Assembly: GCA_963770545.1 (NCBI GenBank)
Contig: CAVYQF010000008.1
Coordinates: 1-64,000 of the forward strand
DNA length: 64,000 nucleotides
From: RYN-230 sp963770545
GTDB taxonomy: Bacteria; Actinomycetota; Actinomycetes; Streptosporangiales; Streptosporangiaceae
Direction of reading: 5' to 3'
Shown here: positions 8,349 to 15,571 of the stretch, piece after piece
How the letters are laid out: every line of letters begins with the position of its first letter
Position numbering within the stretch: position 1 is the first letter of the stretch
Notes under the pieces: model-generated
The model's database searches: none
Seen by the model: the letters and a program-made list of their open reading frames with translations, nothing else
Told to the model about the DNA's origin: nothing
Made by a program: the position numbers and the translations under genes

Positions 8349-8657
8349 CTACATCGGGATGGCCTCGTAGATTTCCACGGACCCGCCGCCTGCGAGCACC
8401 GGGCAGCCCTTTGCCTTCGCCGTCGCGTCGCTCAGCGAGTCAGCCGACACGATCGAGTAGCCACCCGCCCCAGACTTGCCCCCGTCGGCGACACCGCCCG
8501 AACTTAGCGTCGCGGAGTTACCGAACGGGTTCCCCACGTCGGCGACCGAGTCGCCGAGGGTGCCGAACCAGGCCCCCCAGGCCTGCATCGCCTGCTCCTG
8601 CGCCTCTGGCGTCTCGGCCATCTGACCGCCGATGTAGACATACACGAACTTCGCCAT
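8349..8657 (-). CDS. YCII-related (DGPF-type) small protein
   Basis: This 102-residue ORF starts at the ATG at 8657 after CGAGGAGAATTCG, a strong ribosome site. The pattern of a short N-terminal strand (FVYVYIGG), a helix containing MQAWGAWFGTLGDSV, GGYSIVSADSLSDA and AKGCPVLAGGGSVEIYEAIP matches YCII/DGPF dimeric alpha-beta barrel proteins. Such proteins are often encoded near ECF sigma factors, but none is present here. The longer open frame upstream has no domain. Function is unknown. Confidence 0.85.
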   Translation of the reverse strand: MAKFVYVYIGGQMAETPEAQEQAMQAWGAWFGTLGDSVADVGNPFGNSATLSSGGVADGGKSGAGGYSIVSADSLSDATAKAKGCPVLAGGGSVEIYEAIPM

Positions 8658-8799
8658 CGAATTCTCCTCGTGCTCGCCGGCCAGCGTCGCCGGCCGGAAT
8701 ATGGACCTGACAGTAAGTCCGACGGACGAGGCGGCCGCAAATCGACAGACTCCACCCGCTGATCCGTAACCTTTCGGGACCGGACCGCTGAACAGGTGC

Positions 8800-9567
8800 T
8801 TACCCCAGGCGGTCGTCCGGAACCCGGAGGGTGTTGAGCGACGACTCCAGGGTCGACAGCCGGGAACGGAGCACCGCGCCGTGCTCCGGGCCGATGTCGG
8901 CCGGGGAACGCTGGGCGTCGATCGCGTCACGGACAGCGCGCAGCGAGAGGATGGCATTCTCCACCTGAACCCGGCGGTGCTCAGTAGGAGCGGTCTCCCG
9001 CATCGTGTACAACGCCTCGGTCAGGTCATCCGCGCGGCGCTGGACGTCAGCCCAGTGGATGCTGGCCGCCTCGGTGGACCCGACCTGCCGCTCGGCCGCG
9101 CGCACCGCCCCGTCGAAGGCCGCGCCCTTGGCGTACACATCGACGGCTCTCGGATGCCAGTTGTCCACCACCGCGACCGGGGCGCGGCCCCGCGCGGGGG
9201 AGCGGGTGGCCAGCAGGATTATGCCGAGCAGGACCAGGGCGCCGAGGACGACCCACAACCAGACCAGGTTGCCGCCCAGCCCGCTGCTCGAGTCGGACGA
9301 ACTGCTCGGCGTCGGGCTCGGCGTGGTCGCGGCCGTGCTCGGCGCGGTGGTCGGGCTGGCTGTGCTCGGCGCCGCCGTCGGGCTGGCTACGGTCGGTGTC
9401 ACCGAAGGCTCAGCGGTGGGCGACGCCGGTGCGCCCGCGCTGGGCGAGGAAGCGGTGACGGCGCCGCGGGCGCTCTGCGCGCCTGCGGTCACGAGACATC
9501 CGGCCACCACGACGACGGCGGCCAGCAGCATGCCCTGCACGAAGCGTCGGATCCCTGATCCTTCCAT
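8800..9567 (-). CDS. Membrane protein with Ser/Thr/Pro-rich linker, unknown function
   Basis: From the ATG at 9567 the protein is 255 residues. An N-terminal hydrophobic segment (GMLLAAVVVVAGCLVTAGA) is followed by about 65 residues rich in Ser, Thr, Pro and Ala with repeated SPTA/APST units. A second membrane helix follows (LVWLWVVLGALVLLGIILL). The C-terminal 130 residues are helical and charged, with coiled-coil-like stretches (ADDLTEALYTMRETAPTEHR). The hydrophobic end plus low-complexity linker suggests a membrane-spanning protein with one extracytoplasmic and one cytoplasmic side. No recognised domain and no operon partner were found. Confidence 0.7.
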   Translation of the reverse strand: MEGSGIRRFVQGMLLAAVVVVAGCLVTAGAQSARGAVTASSPSAGAPASPTAEPSVTPTVASPTAAPSTASPTTAPSTAATTPSPTPSSSSDSSSGLGGNLVWLWVVLGALVLLGIILLATRSPARGRAPVAVVDNWHPRAVDVYAKGAAFDGAVRAAERQVGSTEAASIHWADVQRRADDLTEALYTMRETAPTEHRRVQVENAILSLRAVRDAIDAQRSPADIGPEHGAVLRSRLSTLESSLNTLRVPDDRLG

Positions 9568-9646
9568 GGCCCCGATCCTGGCGGAATCGGTGAACCACCG
9601 CTTCACCCCGCCCGGGTGGTGGTCTCAGGCCAGCCCTGAGCCGCGG

Positions 9647-10570
9647 TTAGCCGCCGGCCAGGTCAGCCGGGCGGACGCGGATCGTCGCGATCGCCGTCAC
9701 CAGGAGGAGCATCGCGATGCCGGCGGCGACCAGGAAGGCCCGGTCGAAGCCGGCGGCCAGCGCATGCTGGTAGGCCGTCCGCCACGCCGCCGGCGAGGAG
9801 GCGGCCCGGGAGCCCGCGGCGGTCCGGGCGTGGTCAGCGACCACCGTCCAGGCCACGCTGCCCAGCACCGCCAGGCCGATGGAGCCGCCCACTTGCCGGC
9901 CGGCGTTGAGCAGGCTGGACGCCACCCCGGAGTCCGCATCGGCCACGCGGGCCAGGGCAACCAGTGGCAGCGGGACGAACAGCAGCCCGGCCCGGCCCCG
10001 GTGACCAGGGTCGCGCCGAGCAGCCCGTCCAGGTACGTGCTGTGCTCCGTCATCCTCGACAGCCAGTACAGGCCGCAGGCGCAGGCGGCGGAACCGGTCA
10101 GCAGCAGTGGCCAGGCGCCGATCCGCTGCACGAGCGGGGTAGCGGTGGCGGAAGCGGCCAGGATCGCGACGGTGAGCGGCAGGAAGGCCGCTCCCGTCCT
10201 GAGCGCCGAGTAACCCCATACGTCCTGTACGAACAGGGTGATGAAGAAGAACACGCCGAAGACGGCCGTGCCCACGCCCAGCATCAGCAGGTATGCGCCG
10301 AGGCGGGTCCGCCGAGCAGCAGCAGCCCGCCGAACGTCAGGGCGTACGCGTTAACCACCCATTCCAGGCCAGCACCGGAGAAGCCGAGGGCCCGCCCGAT
10401 ATGCGGGAGGGCGACGTTGACGATGGTCGAATCAAGCACGACCATCAGCTGCGCGGTGGCGATGACCAGCAGCGCCACGCCAAGGTGGCGTCCGCCGCCC
10501 CGGCCGCCGGGGCGCGGCGGGTGCCGGCCGGGGCGCGGCGGGTGCCGGTCACTGACTGCACGTCAGACAT
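9647..10570 (-). pseudogene. Broken DHA2-family MFS drug exporter
   Basis: An ATG at 10570 opens MSDVQSVTGTRRAP, containing a 21-bp tandem repeat. The frame shifts by one base before ALLVIATAQLMVVLDSTIVN and the ALPHIGRAL helix of DHA2 (EmrB/QacA) exporters. After LTFGGLLLLGG (about 10290) roughly 185 residues are missing, and homology resumes with AYLLMLGVGTAVFGVFFFIT in another frame. A third frame change near 10000 leads into VASSLLNAGRQVGGSIGLAV, the last helices. Three lesions make it non-functional. The TetR gene that usually accompanies such exporters is absent. Confidence 0.8.
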
Positions 10571-10888
10571 GGTGATCCTCTCGAGAGCGCGGGCGCGACG
10601 CAGGCGCCTGCGGAACGGATGTTGCGGGGCGCTGGAACACGCGGCCGGGGTCGTCCATGCGATCGATGGTGCCGGCCGCGTCGTTGTCGTCGTGCGCCGG
10701 AAGCGAGTTCAGCGTGGTCGGCCGGGATGCAGCGGGCTGCGGGGGTACTGCGCACGAAGTAGCCAGTGGCGGCGTCCGGCTCCGCATGTGCGGCGATCGC
10801 TGAGCCATTACGCTTCGTCGCGAGCCACTGCACTCATCTGGGTAATAAAAGCCGCAAGACCGGACCAGCATGAAAATTGGGATCTATC
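10571..10888. other. Intergenic stretch with no gene
   Basis: No ORF here has domain content or a credible start. The distal part (about 10830-10888) is comparatively AT-rich and holds the upstream element shared with the second secreted paralogue, so it probably contains the promoter of the gene starting at 10889. The proximal part is upstream of the broken exporter. Confidence 0.5.
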
Positions 10889-11812
10889 GTGAATATCAAT
10901 AGAAACGCGCCGTCCGGAATGGCTCAGGATCGATCCGGCCGCTGGGCGAGAGACGGCCCTGGCCGCCGCCGTGTCCGGTGGTGGCGCCCGCGTACCACCC
11001 GGGCCAAGGCCGGCCTCGCGGCCGTCGCCGCGCTTGGCGCCACCGGCCTGGCGCTGGCCCTGGTCGTGGGCCTGGCCGGCAGCCCAGCCCAGCCGGTCTG
11101 GATCATGACCGCCGGGAATGTCCAGTCGATGAGCCGGCAGGATGCCAGCATGGTGGCCCACTTCTTCAACACGCCCGCGTCGTACGGCGCGGGGGCCAGC
11201 CTGGTGAAGACCCCGGTCCAGGCCAGGTACGCGACCACACCGGTGCTGGCCTTCACCTCCTACGCCCGGTTCAGCTCCGACGTCCGGAGCGGCGCTCTCC
11301 GTTACCCCTACGAGTGGGTCATGTATGACCCGGAGAACTGGTCCGCGACCCCGGTCAGCGAACAGCGGAACCCGGTCAGGTACATGACCCTGTTCGGCCA
11401 CCTGGCCCACGCTCACGGGCTGAAGGTCATCCAGGCTCCCGCCCTGGACCTGGCCACCGTCCCCGGTTCGGTCCTGCCCCGCCGGCCGGGTGAGTCAGCC
11501 GACCAGTGGTTCGTCCGGGCCGACATCGCCGGGAAGGCCGCGGCCTCTGGTGACATCTTCCAGCTCCAGGACGAGTTGAACATCACCTCGGGGGGCCAGT
11601 ACGCATGGATGTTCAACACGACCGAGAGGCAGGCGCGGGCCGCGAACTCGAACGTCCGGGTGTTCTCCGAGGTCTCGACGGCCGACGGGACGGCGGCGCA
11701 GATGGCCACCGCCGCCAGGTCCATCACCCCCGATGGCTTCTATGTCGCGGCCGACGGGAAGGTAGCCCAGACGCTCCGGTTCTTTCAGTTGATGAAGGCC
11801 GCAGGCTACTGA
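10889..11812 (+). CDS. Secreted protein of unknown function, paralogue A
   Basis: The 307-residue protein (GTG start at 10889) has a long basic N-region and a hydrophobic signal segment (GLAAVAALGATGLALALVVG) ending near AGSPAQP. The mature part contains MYDPENW, AHAHGLKVIQAPALDL, SGDIFQLQDEL, VRVFSEVS and TPDGFYVAADG. This alternation of strands ending in acidic residues resembles a TIM-barrel hydrolase-like fold, but I recognise no named family. It is closely related along its whole length to the next gene and is separated from it by a short repeat array, so the pair arose by tandem duplication. Cell-wall or exopolysaccharide action is a guess. Confidence 0.75.
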   Translation: MNINRNAPSGMAQDRSGRWARDGPGRRRVRWWRPRTTRAKAGLAAVAALGATGLALALVVGLAGSPAQPVWIMTAGNVQSMSRQDASMVAHFFNTPASYGAGASLVKTPVQARYATTPVLAFTSYARFSSDVRSGALRYPYEWVMYDPENWSATPVSEQRNPVRYMTLFGHLAHAHGLKVIQAPALDLATVPGSVLPRRPGESADQWFVRADIAGKAAASGDIFQLQDELNITSGGQYAWMFNTTERQARAANSNVRVFSEVSTADGTAAQMATAARSITPDGFYVAADGKVAQTLRFFQLMKAAGY

Positions 11813-11883
11813 TTTGAGAGGCCGCAGGCTACTGATTTGAGAGGCCGCAGGCTACTGATTGAAGAGGGCGCCGGCTACTGAGG
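11797..11883 (+). repeat. 23-bp tandem repeats spanning the stop codon of paralogue A
   Basis: The unit GGCCGCAGGCTACTGATTTG plus AGA starts at 11797, 11820 and 11843, and a diverged fourth copy (GGCGCCGGCTACTGAG) starts at 11867. Each unit repeats the last codons and the stop (A-G-Y-TGA) of paralogue A. The array therefore looks like slippage duplication of the gene's 3' end. Only the first copy is in the reading frame; the others lie after the stop. Confidence 0.9.
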
Positions 11884-12011
11884 GCGACCCCGGGGTATTT
11901 CGGCCGGGGCATTATTGCCCCCAGCCGCGGATCCAGCGGCAAACAGACCGGGTAAAAATCCTCTATCAGGGCAAGCCGCAATCCTCTGGGGCATGAACCG
12001 CGATTTCCCAA

Positions 12012-12037
12012 TACTGGTAATTAAGCCAAAACCAGTA
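12012..12037. promoter_or_regulatory. Inverted repeat upstream of paralogue B
   Basis: TACTGGT (12012-12018) and ACCAGTA (12031-12037) are perfect 7-bp inverted repeats with a 12-base AT-rich spacer, ending 15 bp before the GTG start. A related arrangement, CTGGGTAATAAAAGCC followed by ACCAG, lies at 10838-10868 upstream of paralogue A. The two paralogues may share a regulator. Confidence 0.45.
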
Positions 12038-12052
12038 GTAAGGGGCCATCGC

Positions 12053-12979
12053 GTGAATTCCCGTGAGAACTCATCGTCCGGAACAGCCCAGGATCGCCCC
12101 GGTGGGACGGCCAGAGATGGTCCCGGCCACTACCGGACCCGCGGGTGGCGCCCGCGCACCACCCGGGCCAAGGCCGGCCTCGCGGCCGTCGCCGCGCTTG
12201 GCGCCACCGGCCTCGCGCTGGCCCTGGCCGCCGGCCCGGCCGGGGCCGCCACCAAGCCGGTCTGGATCATGACCGCCGGGAACGTCCAGTCGCTCAGCGG
12301 GGTGGATCCCGGCACCGCGTCCTACTTCTTCAACACCCCCGCCGCCTACGGCGCCGGCGCCAGCCTGGTCAAAACCCCGGTCCAGGCCAGGTACGCGACC
12401 ACGCCGGTCCTGTCTTACACGTCCTACGCCCAGTTCAGCTCCAACATCGCGAGCCGCGCTATCCAGTACCCGTACAAGTGGGTCATGTATGACCCGGAGA
12501 ACTGGTCCGCGACCCCGGTCAGCGAGCAGCAGAACCCGGTCAGGTACATGACCCTGTTCGGCCAGCTGGCCCACGCTCACGGGCTGAAGGTCATCCAGGC
12601 TCCCGCCCTGGACCTGGGGACCGTTCGCGGTTCGGTCCTCCCGCGGCATCCACGTGAGTCGGTTAACCAGTGGTTCGTCCGGGTCAACATCGCCGGGGCG
12701 GCCGCGGCCTCTGGTGACATCTTCCAGCTCCAGGACGAGTCGAACACCACCCTCACCGGAGGCGTGTACGCGTCAGAGTTCAACTCCACCCAGGGCCAGG
12801 CGCGGGCCGCGAACTCGGGGGTCCGGGTGTTCTCTGAGGTCTCGACCGTGAACGGGTCCGCAGCCCAGATGGCCACCGCGGCCAAGTCGATACACCCGGA
12901 CGGCTTCTACGTCGCGGCCGCCGGGAAGATCCCCCAGACCGACCAGTTCTTCCAGCTGATGAGGACCGCGGGCTACTGA
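12053..12979 (+). CDS. Secreted protein of unknown function, paralogue B
   Basis: The 308-residue protein starts at the GTG at 12053. It shares with paralogue A the signal region TTRAKAGLAAVAALGATGLA and the core WVMYDPENWSATPVSEQ, as well as GLKVIQAPALDL, SGDIFQLQDES, VRVFSEVSTVNG and HPDGFYVAA. The mature chain likely begins after AGAATKP. The conserved acidic residues (YDPENW, QDE, SEVS) occur at the ends of predicted strands, as in barrel-type glycoside hydrolases, but no family assignment is possible by eye. A strong hairpin follows the stop, so the gene is probably its own transcription unit. Confidence 0.75.
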   Translation: MNSRENSSSGTAQDRPGGTARDGPGHYRTRGWRPRTTRAKAGLAAVAALGATGLALALAAGPAGAATKPVWIMTAGNVQSLSGVDPGTASYFFNTPAAYGAGASLVKTPVQARYATTPVLSYTSYAQFSSNIASRAIQYPYKWVMYDPENWSATPVSEQQNPVRYMTLFGQLAHAHGLKVIQAPALDLGTVRGSVLPRHPRESVNQWFVRVNIAGAAAASGDIFQLQDESNTTLTGGVYASEFNSTQGQARAANSGVRVFSEVSTVNGSAAQMATAAKSIHPDGFYVAAAGKIPQTDQFFQLMRTAGY

Positions 12980-12994
12980 GGTAAGCACACGCGA

Positions 12995-13035
12995 ACCGGC
13001 CGGCCCTCCGCACGGTATGGCGGGGGCCGGCCGGT
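12995..13035 (+). terminator. Strong hairpin after paralogue B
   Basis: ACCGGCCGGCCC (12995-13006) and GGGCCGGCCGGT (13024-13035) form a perfect 12-bp GC stem starting 15 bp after the stop codon. The 17-base loop can pair further (CCGC/GCGG). There is no U-tract, as expected in this GC range. Confidence 0.7.
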
Positions 13036-13223
13036 GCGTGATCAGGGTGCCGGTGCCTGAGCAGGTGCCCTGGCGCGTGATCGGGGTGCGCAGATGGGAG
13101 CCAGATAGCTCGCCCGCCCGTCCAAGTGGTCAGGTTACGCAGCGGATGAGGAACCCGGCCGGATGATCCAGCCGGGCCGGGACGGCCTCTGCCGCCAGCG
13201 CGAGATTGCGGGAGGCAGTGGTG

Positions 13224-14145
13224 ATGACCGGAGCAGAGCAGGGGGCCGGGCGGTCCCGCGGGGGCGGCCGCGCCGGAGTAGTCGCAGCGGCGGCTGCGGC
13301 CATCGCCGCGGCCGCCGTGCTCGCGTTGACAGGCAGCGCCTTGGCGTCACCGGGCGTGGCGCCCGCAGCACCGCCGGCGCCCGGGATCGGCCGCAGCGGG
13401 CTGGGTGGCGCCCTGCTGACTGGGGATCCGGCGCCCCGGCAGGCTGGTCGCCGGTGCCGTTCCGGCGTGCGCAGCTGTCGGTGCCGGAATCCTGGCTGGT
13501 CCAGAGCCCGGGGCAGTTCTGGTGCGTACCGCGGTCCCGCGGCATGATCTTCGCCGGCGGCAGGCCCGCGGTCCCGGAAGGGGCGGGCTGCCGCCTCACG
13601 GCGAGCCTGGCCTGGATCCGGCCCGCCGGGCATATTCCGCCGGGAATCCGGCACCGCAGGCCTGCGGCCGTCATCCACGGCCTTCCCGTCTACCGGCTGC
13701 CCGGTGGCCCGGGGTCCGTGCCGTACCTGGTGCCGGAACTGGGCGTGCAGGCCGGCGCCCGCGGACCGCTGGCCCGCCGGGTGCTGGCCACACTGACCCG
13801 GTCGCCGCTGTCCGTTGTCCTTCGGCGAGGCCCGGCCGGGCCGGTGCCCCCAGCTGGATCTGGCACCGCTCACACGGCGTCCGGTTCGCGACCCCGCGCT
13901 CGTGGAGCCTGCAGCGCGAGCATCAGTGGGCGACCTGCGGGACCGGGCTCGTGCCGGGCCGGCTGCCAGGTGCGGCGCGGCCTCCAGATCTGCCTGTCGT
14001 CGGTGACAGGGCAGGGCGGCTTCTTCAGCGGTGTGCTGATCTTCTCGGCCTCCAGGCCGCACCGGCCCCCGGCGGCGTTCTTCGTGCTCGGGCTCTCCGG
14101 ATCCGGGCCCGCGCCCGGGCCATCCTCGGCTCCGCCTCCTAGTCC
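13224..14145 (+). pseudogene. Decayed secreted protein with a duplicated domain
   Basis: The ATG at 13224, after GGGAGG, opens a signal peptide in frame 3 (VVAAAAAAIAAAAVLALTGS then ALASPG). After about 13430 the coding signal moves to frame 2 with FRRAQLSVPESWLVQSPGQF and MIFAGGRPAVPEGAGCRLTA. Near 13850 it moves to frame 1 with SHGVRFATPRSWSLQREHQW. The segments starting VPESW and TPRSW look like two copies of one extracytoplasmic module found in actinomycete secreted proteins. At least two frameshifts prevent a full product. A 392-codon antisense frame over the same region has no recognisable content. Confidence 0.6.
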
Positions 14146-14160
14146 TGAGTCGCCGACTGG

Positions 14161-14304
14161 TCAGTGCCCGGTGAGCTGGTGCCTCATCCCGGCGGCGTCC
14201 ATAACTCCCCAGTGCTCGACCAGCGCGCCGTTGTCCACGCGGAAGTAATCGCAGAGGCTGACGTTGATGGTGTGGCCGGCTGGGGGGATGCCCATGAAGT
14301 CGCC
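14161..14304 (-). pseudogene. C-terminal fragment of a SnoaL-like (ester cyclase family) protein
   Basis: Reading from about 14304 to the TGA at 14161-14163 gives GDFMGIPPAGHTINVSLCDY, then FRVDNGALVEHWGVMDAAGM and RHQLTGH. The GDFMGIPP and LVEHWGVMD strings are characteristic of the second half of SnoaL-like NTF2-fold proteins. Everything upstream of GDF is missing. The break coincides with the first base of the MarR fragment on the other strand. Confidence 0.7.
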
Positions 14305-14450
14305 GCAAGGTCCTGATTCACCTCACCGCCGACGCGCAGCAGATAGTCGAACAGCAGCTGCCCGCCCTCCACGCGGTCATCGCCCAGGCGATCAGCACCC
14401 TGGCCGAGGACGACCGCGAGCACCTGCTCACCTCGCTGACCACGCGCGCT
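14301..14450 (+). pseudogene. C-terminal fragment of a MarR-family regulator
   Basis: In frame from 14301 the translation reads RRKVLIHLTADAQQIVEQQL, then PALHAVIAQAISTLAEDDRE and HLLTSL. This matches the wing end and C-terminal dimerisation helices of MarR proteins (typically RRK-VLIRLTPEG... LPALH). The N-terminal DNA-binding half is absent, and no start codon lies near. It abuts the truncated SnoaL fragment head to head. Confidence 0.65.
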
Positions 14451-14520
14451 ACGCCCCGGCGCCCGCGAGCTCGTCATGGCAACCTGGTGATGCCATACAG
14501 TTCGACGCGAAGGGGGGGCG

Positions 14521-15117
14521 ATGAACCAGGAGCATCTCGCGCTGTGCTCGAGTGCTGAGTGGGCCGAAGCCGTGCAGCGCTGGATCATTCCGTGGGTTCT
14601 CGACGGTGTCGACCTCGGTGACGATGTGCTGGAGGTGGGCCCCGGTCCCGGGCTGACCACCGACGTTCTCCGCACCAGGGTCACCAGGCTGACGGCGGTG
14701 GAGATCCACCCTGACCTCGCTGACGCGCTGGCCGCCCGGCTGGCGGACACGAACGTCGAGGTGATCTGCGCCGACGCCACGCGAACCCCGCTGTCTGCCG
14801 GGCGGTTCAGCGGTGCTGTGTGCCTGACGATGCTGCACCATGTGCCCTCCCCGCAGGCGCAGGACGCCGTGCTGGCCGAGATCTTCAGGCTTTTGCGTCC
14901 CAGTGGCGTCCTGGCCGGGGAGGACAGCCTCGCTAGCCCGGAACTGCGCAGCCTGCACCACGACGACGTTTACGTCCCGGTCGATCCGGCCGGCCTGCCG
15001 GCACGCATGGAGGCGGCCGGTTTCACCGCTGTCGAGGTCGACACGAACGAATACGCGGTGCGGTTCCGGGGGACCCGTCCCCCCTCCGCTACTGGAGCCC
15101 GGAACGCACGGACGTGA
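14521..15117 (+). CDS. Class I SAM-dependent methyltransferase
   Basis: The 198-residue protein has motif I VLEVGPGPGL (about 37-46), the ribose-binding acid at the end of strand 2 (AVEIHPD, Glu61), the motif II region CADATRTPLSAGRFSG and the post-motif CLTMLHHVPSPQAQDAVLAE. A GGGGGGG run precedes the ATG. There is no substrate-recognition domain, so the acceptor (small molecule or lipid) is unknown. Its 3' end overlaps the convergent CoA-binding gene by 29 bp. Confidence 0.88.
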   Translation: MNQEHLALCSSAEWAEAVQRWIIPWVLDGVDLGDDVLEVGPGPGLTTDVLRTRVTRLTAVEIHPDLADALAARLADTNVEVICADATRTPLSAGRFSGAVCLTMLHHVPSPQAQDAVLAEIFRLLRPSGVLAGEDSLASPELRSLHHDDVYVPVDPAGLPARMEAAGFTAVEVDTNEYAVRFRGTRPPSATGARNART

Positions 15118-15571
15118 TGCGCTGCGTGTTGAAGCCGAGCCAGTGCATGCGGCCCACGTAGCGCGCGTGCTCAACCTTGAGGCAGCGGTCCATGATCACC
15201 GTCACCCCACCGTCTTCGGCGATCCGCGCCCCCTCCTCGTTGATCACGCCGAACTGGCACCAGAGGGCGCCGGCGTGGATCGCCACCGCCTCCCGCGCGA
15301 TGCCCGGCAGCGCATCCGGCGCGCGGAACACGTTCACGATGTCCACCGGCACGGGTACGTCCATCAGGCTCGCGTAGCACGTCTGCCCGAGGATCTCGCT
15401 CTCGCGGGGATTCACCGGGATCACCTGGTAGCCGTGCCGCTTGAGGTAGTAGCCGACAAAGTTGCTGGCCCGTAGCTCGTTGCCGGACAGGCCCACGACC
15501 GCGATCGTCCTGGCGCTGTGCACCACCCGCTGGATGGTCAGTGAGTCCTGATACCGCGCGAGATCGGTCAT
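15089..15571 (-). CDS. CoA-binding domain protein
   Basis: This 160-residue protein is a stand-alone CoA-binding Rossmann domain (YccU-like): TIAVVGLSGNELRASNFVGY near the N-terminus, QVIPVNPRESEILGQTCYAS, then VDIVNVFRAPDALPGIAREA and CQFGVINEEGARIAEDGGVT. It is the last gene of a metX-metY operon and overlaps metY by 4 bp. Such proteins often follow O-acetylhomoserine sulfhydrylase genes in actinobacteria. The context suggests an accessory role in sulfur amino-acid or acyl-CoA metabolism, but the reaction is unknown. Confidence 0.88.
   Translation of the reverse strand: MTDLARYQDSLTIQRVVHSARTIAVVGLSGNELRASNFVGYYLKRHGYQVIPVNPRESEILGQTCYASLMDVPVPVDIVNVFRAPDALPGIAREAVAIHAGALWCQFGVINEEGARIAEDGGVTVIMDRCLKVEHARYVGRMHWLGFNTQRITSVRSGLQ

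Noticed and set aside
10549..10871. Two minus-strand ORFs of about 100 codons
   Set aside because: They overlap each other in different frames and contain no regulator-like motif, although a TetR gene would be expected beside an MFS exporter.
13130..14308. 392-codon minus-strand ORF
   Set aside because: Low-complexity Arg/Pro/Gly content; the plus strand shows a signal peptide and two repeated domains, though frameshifted.
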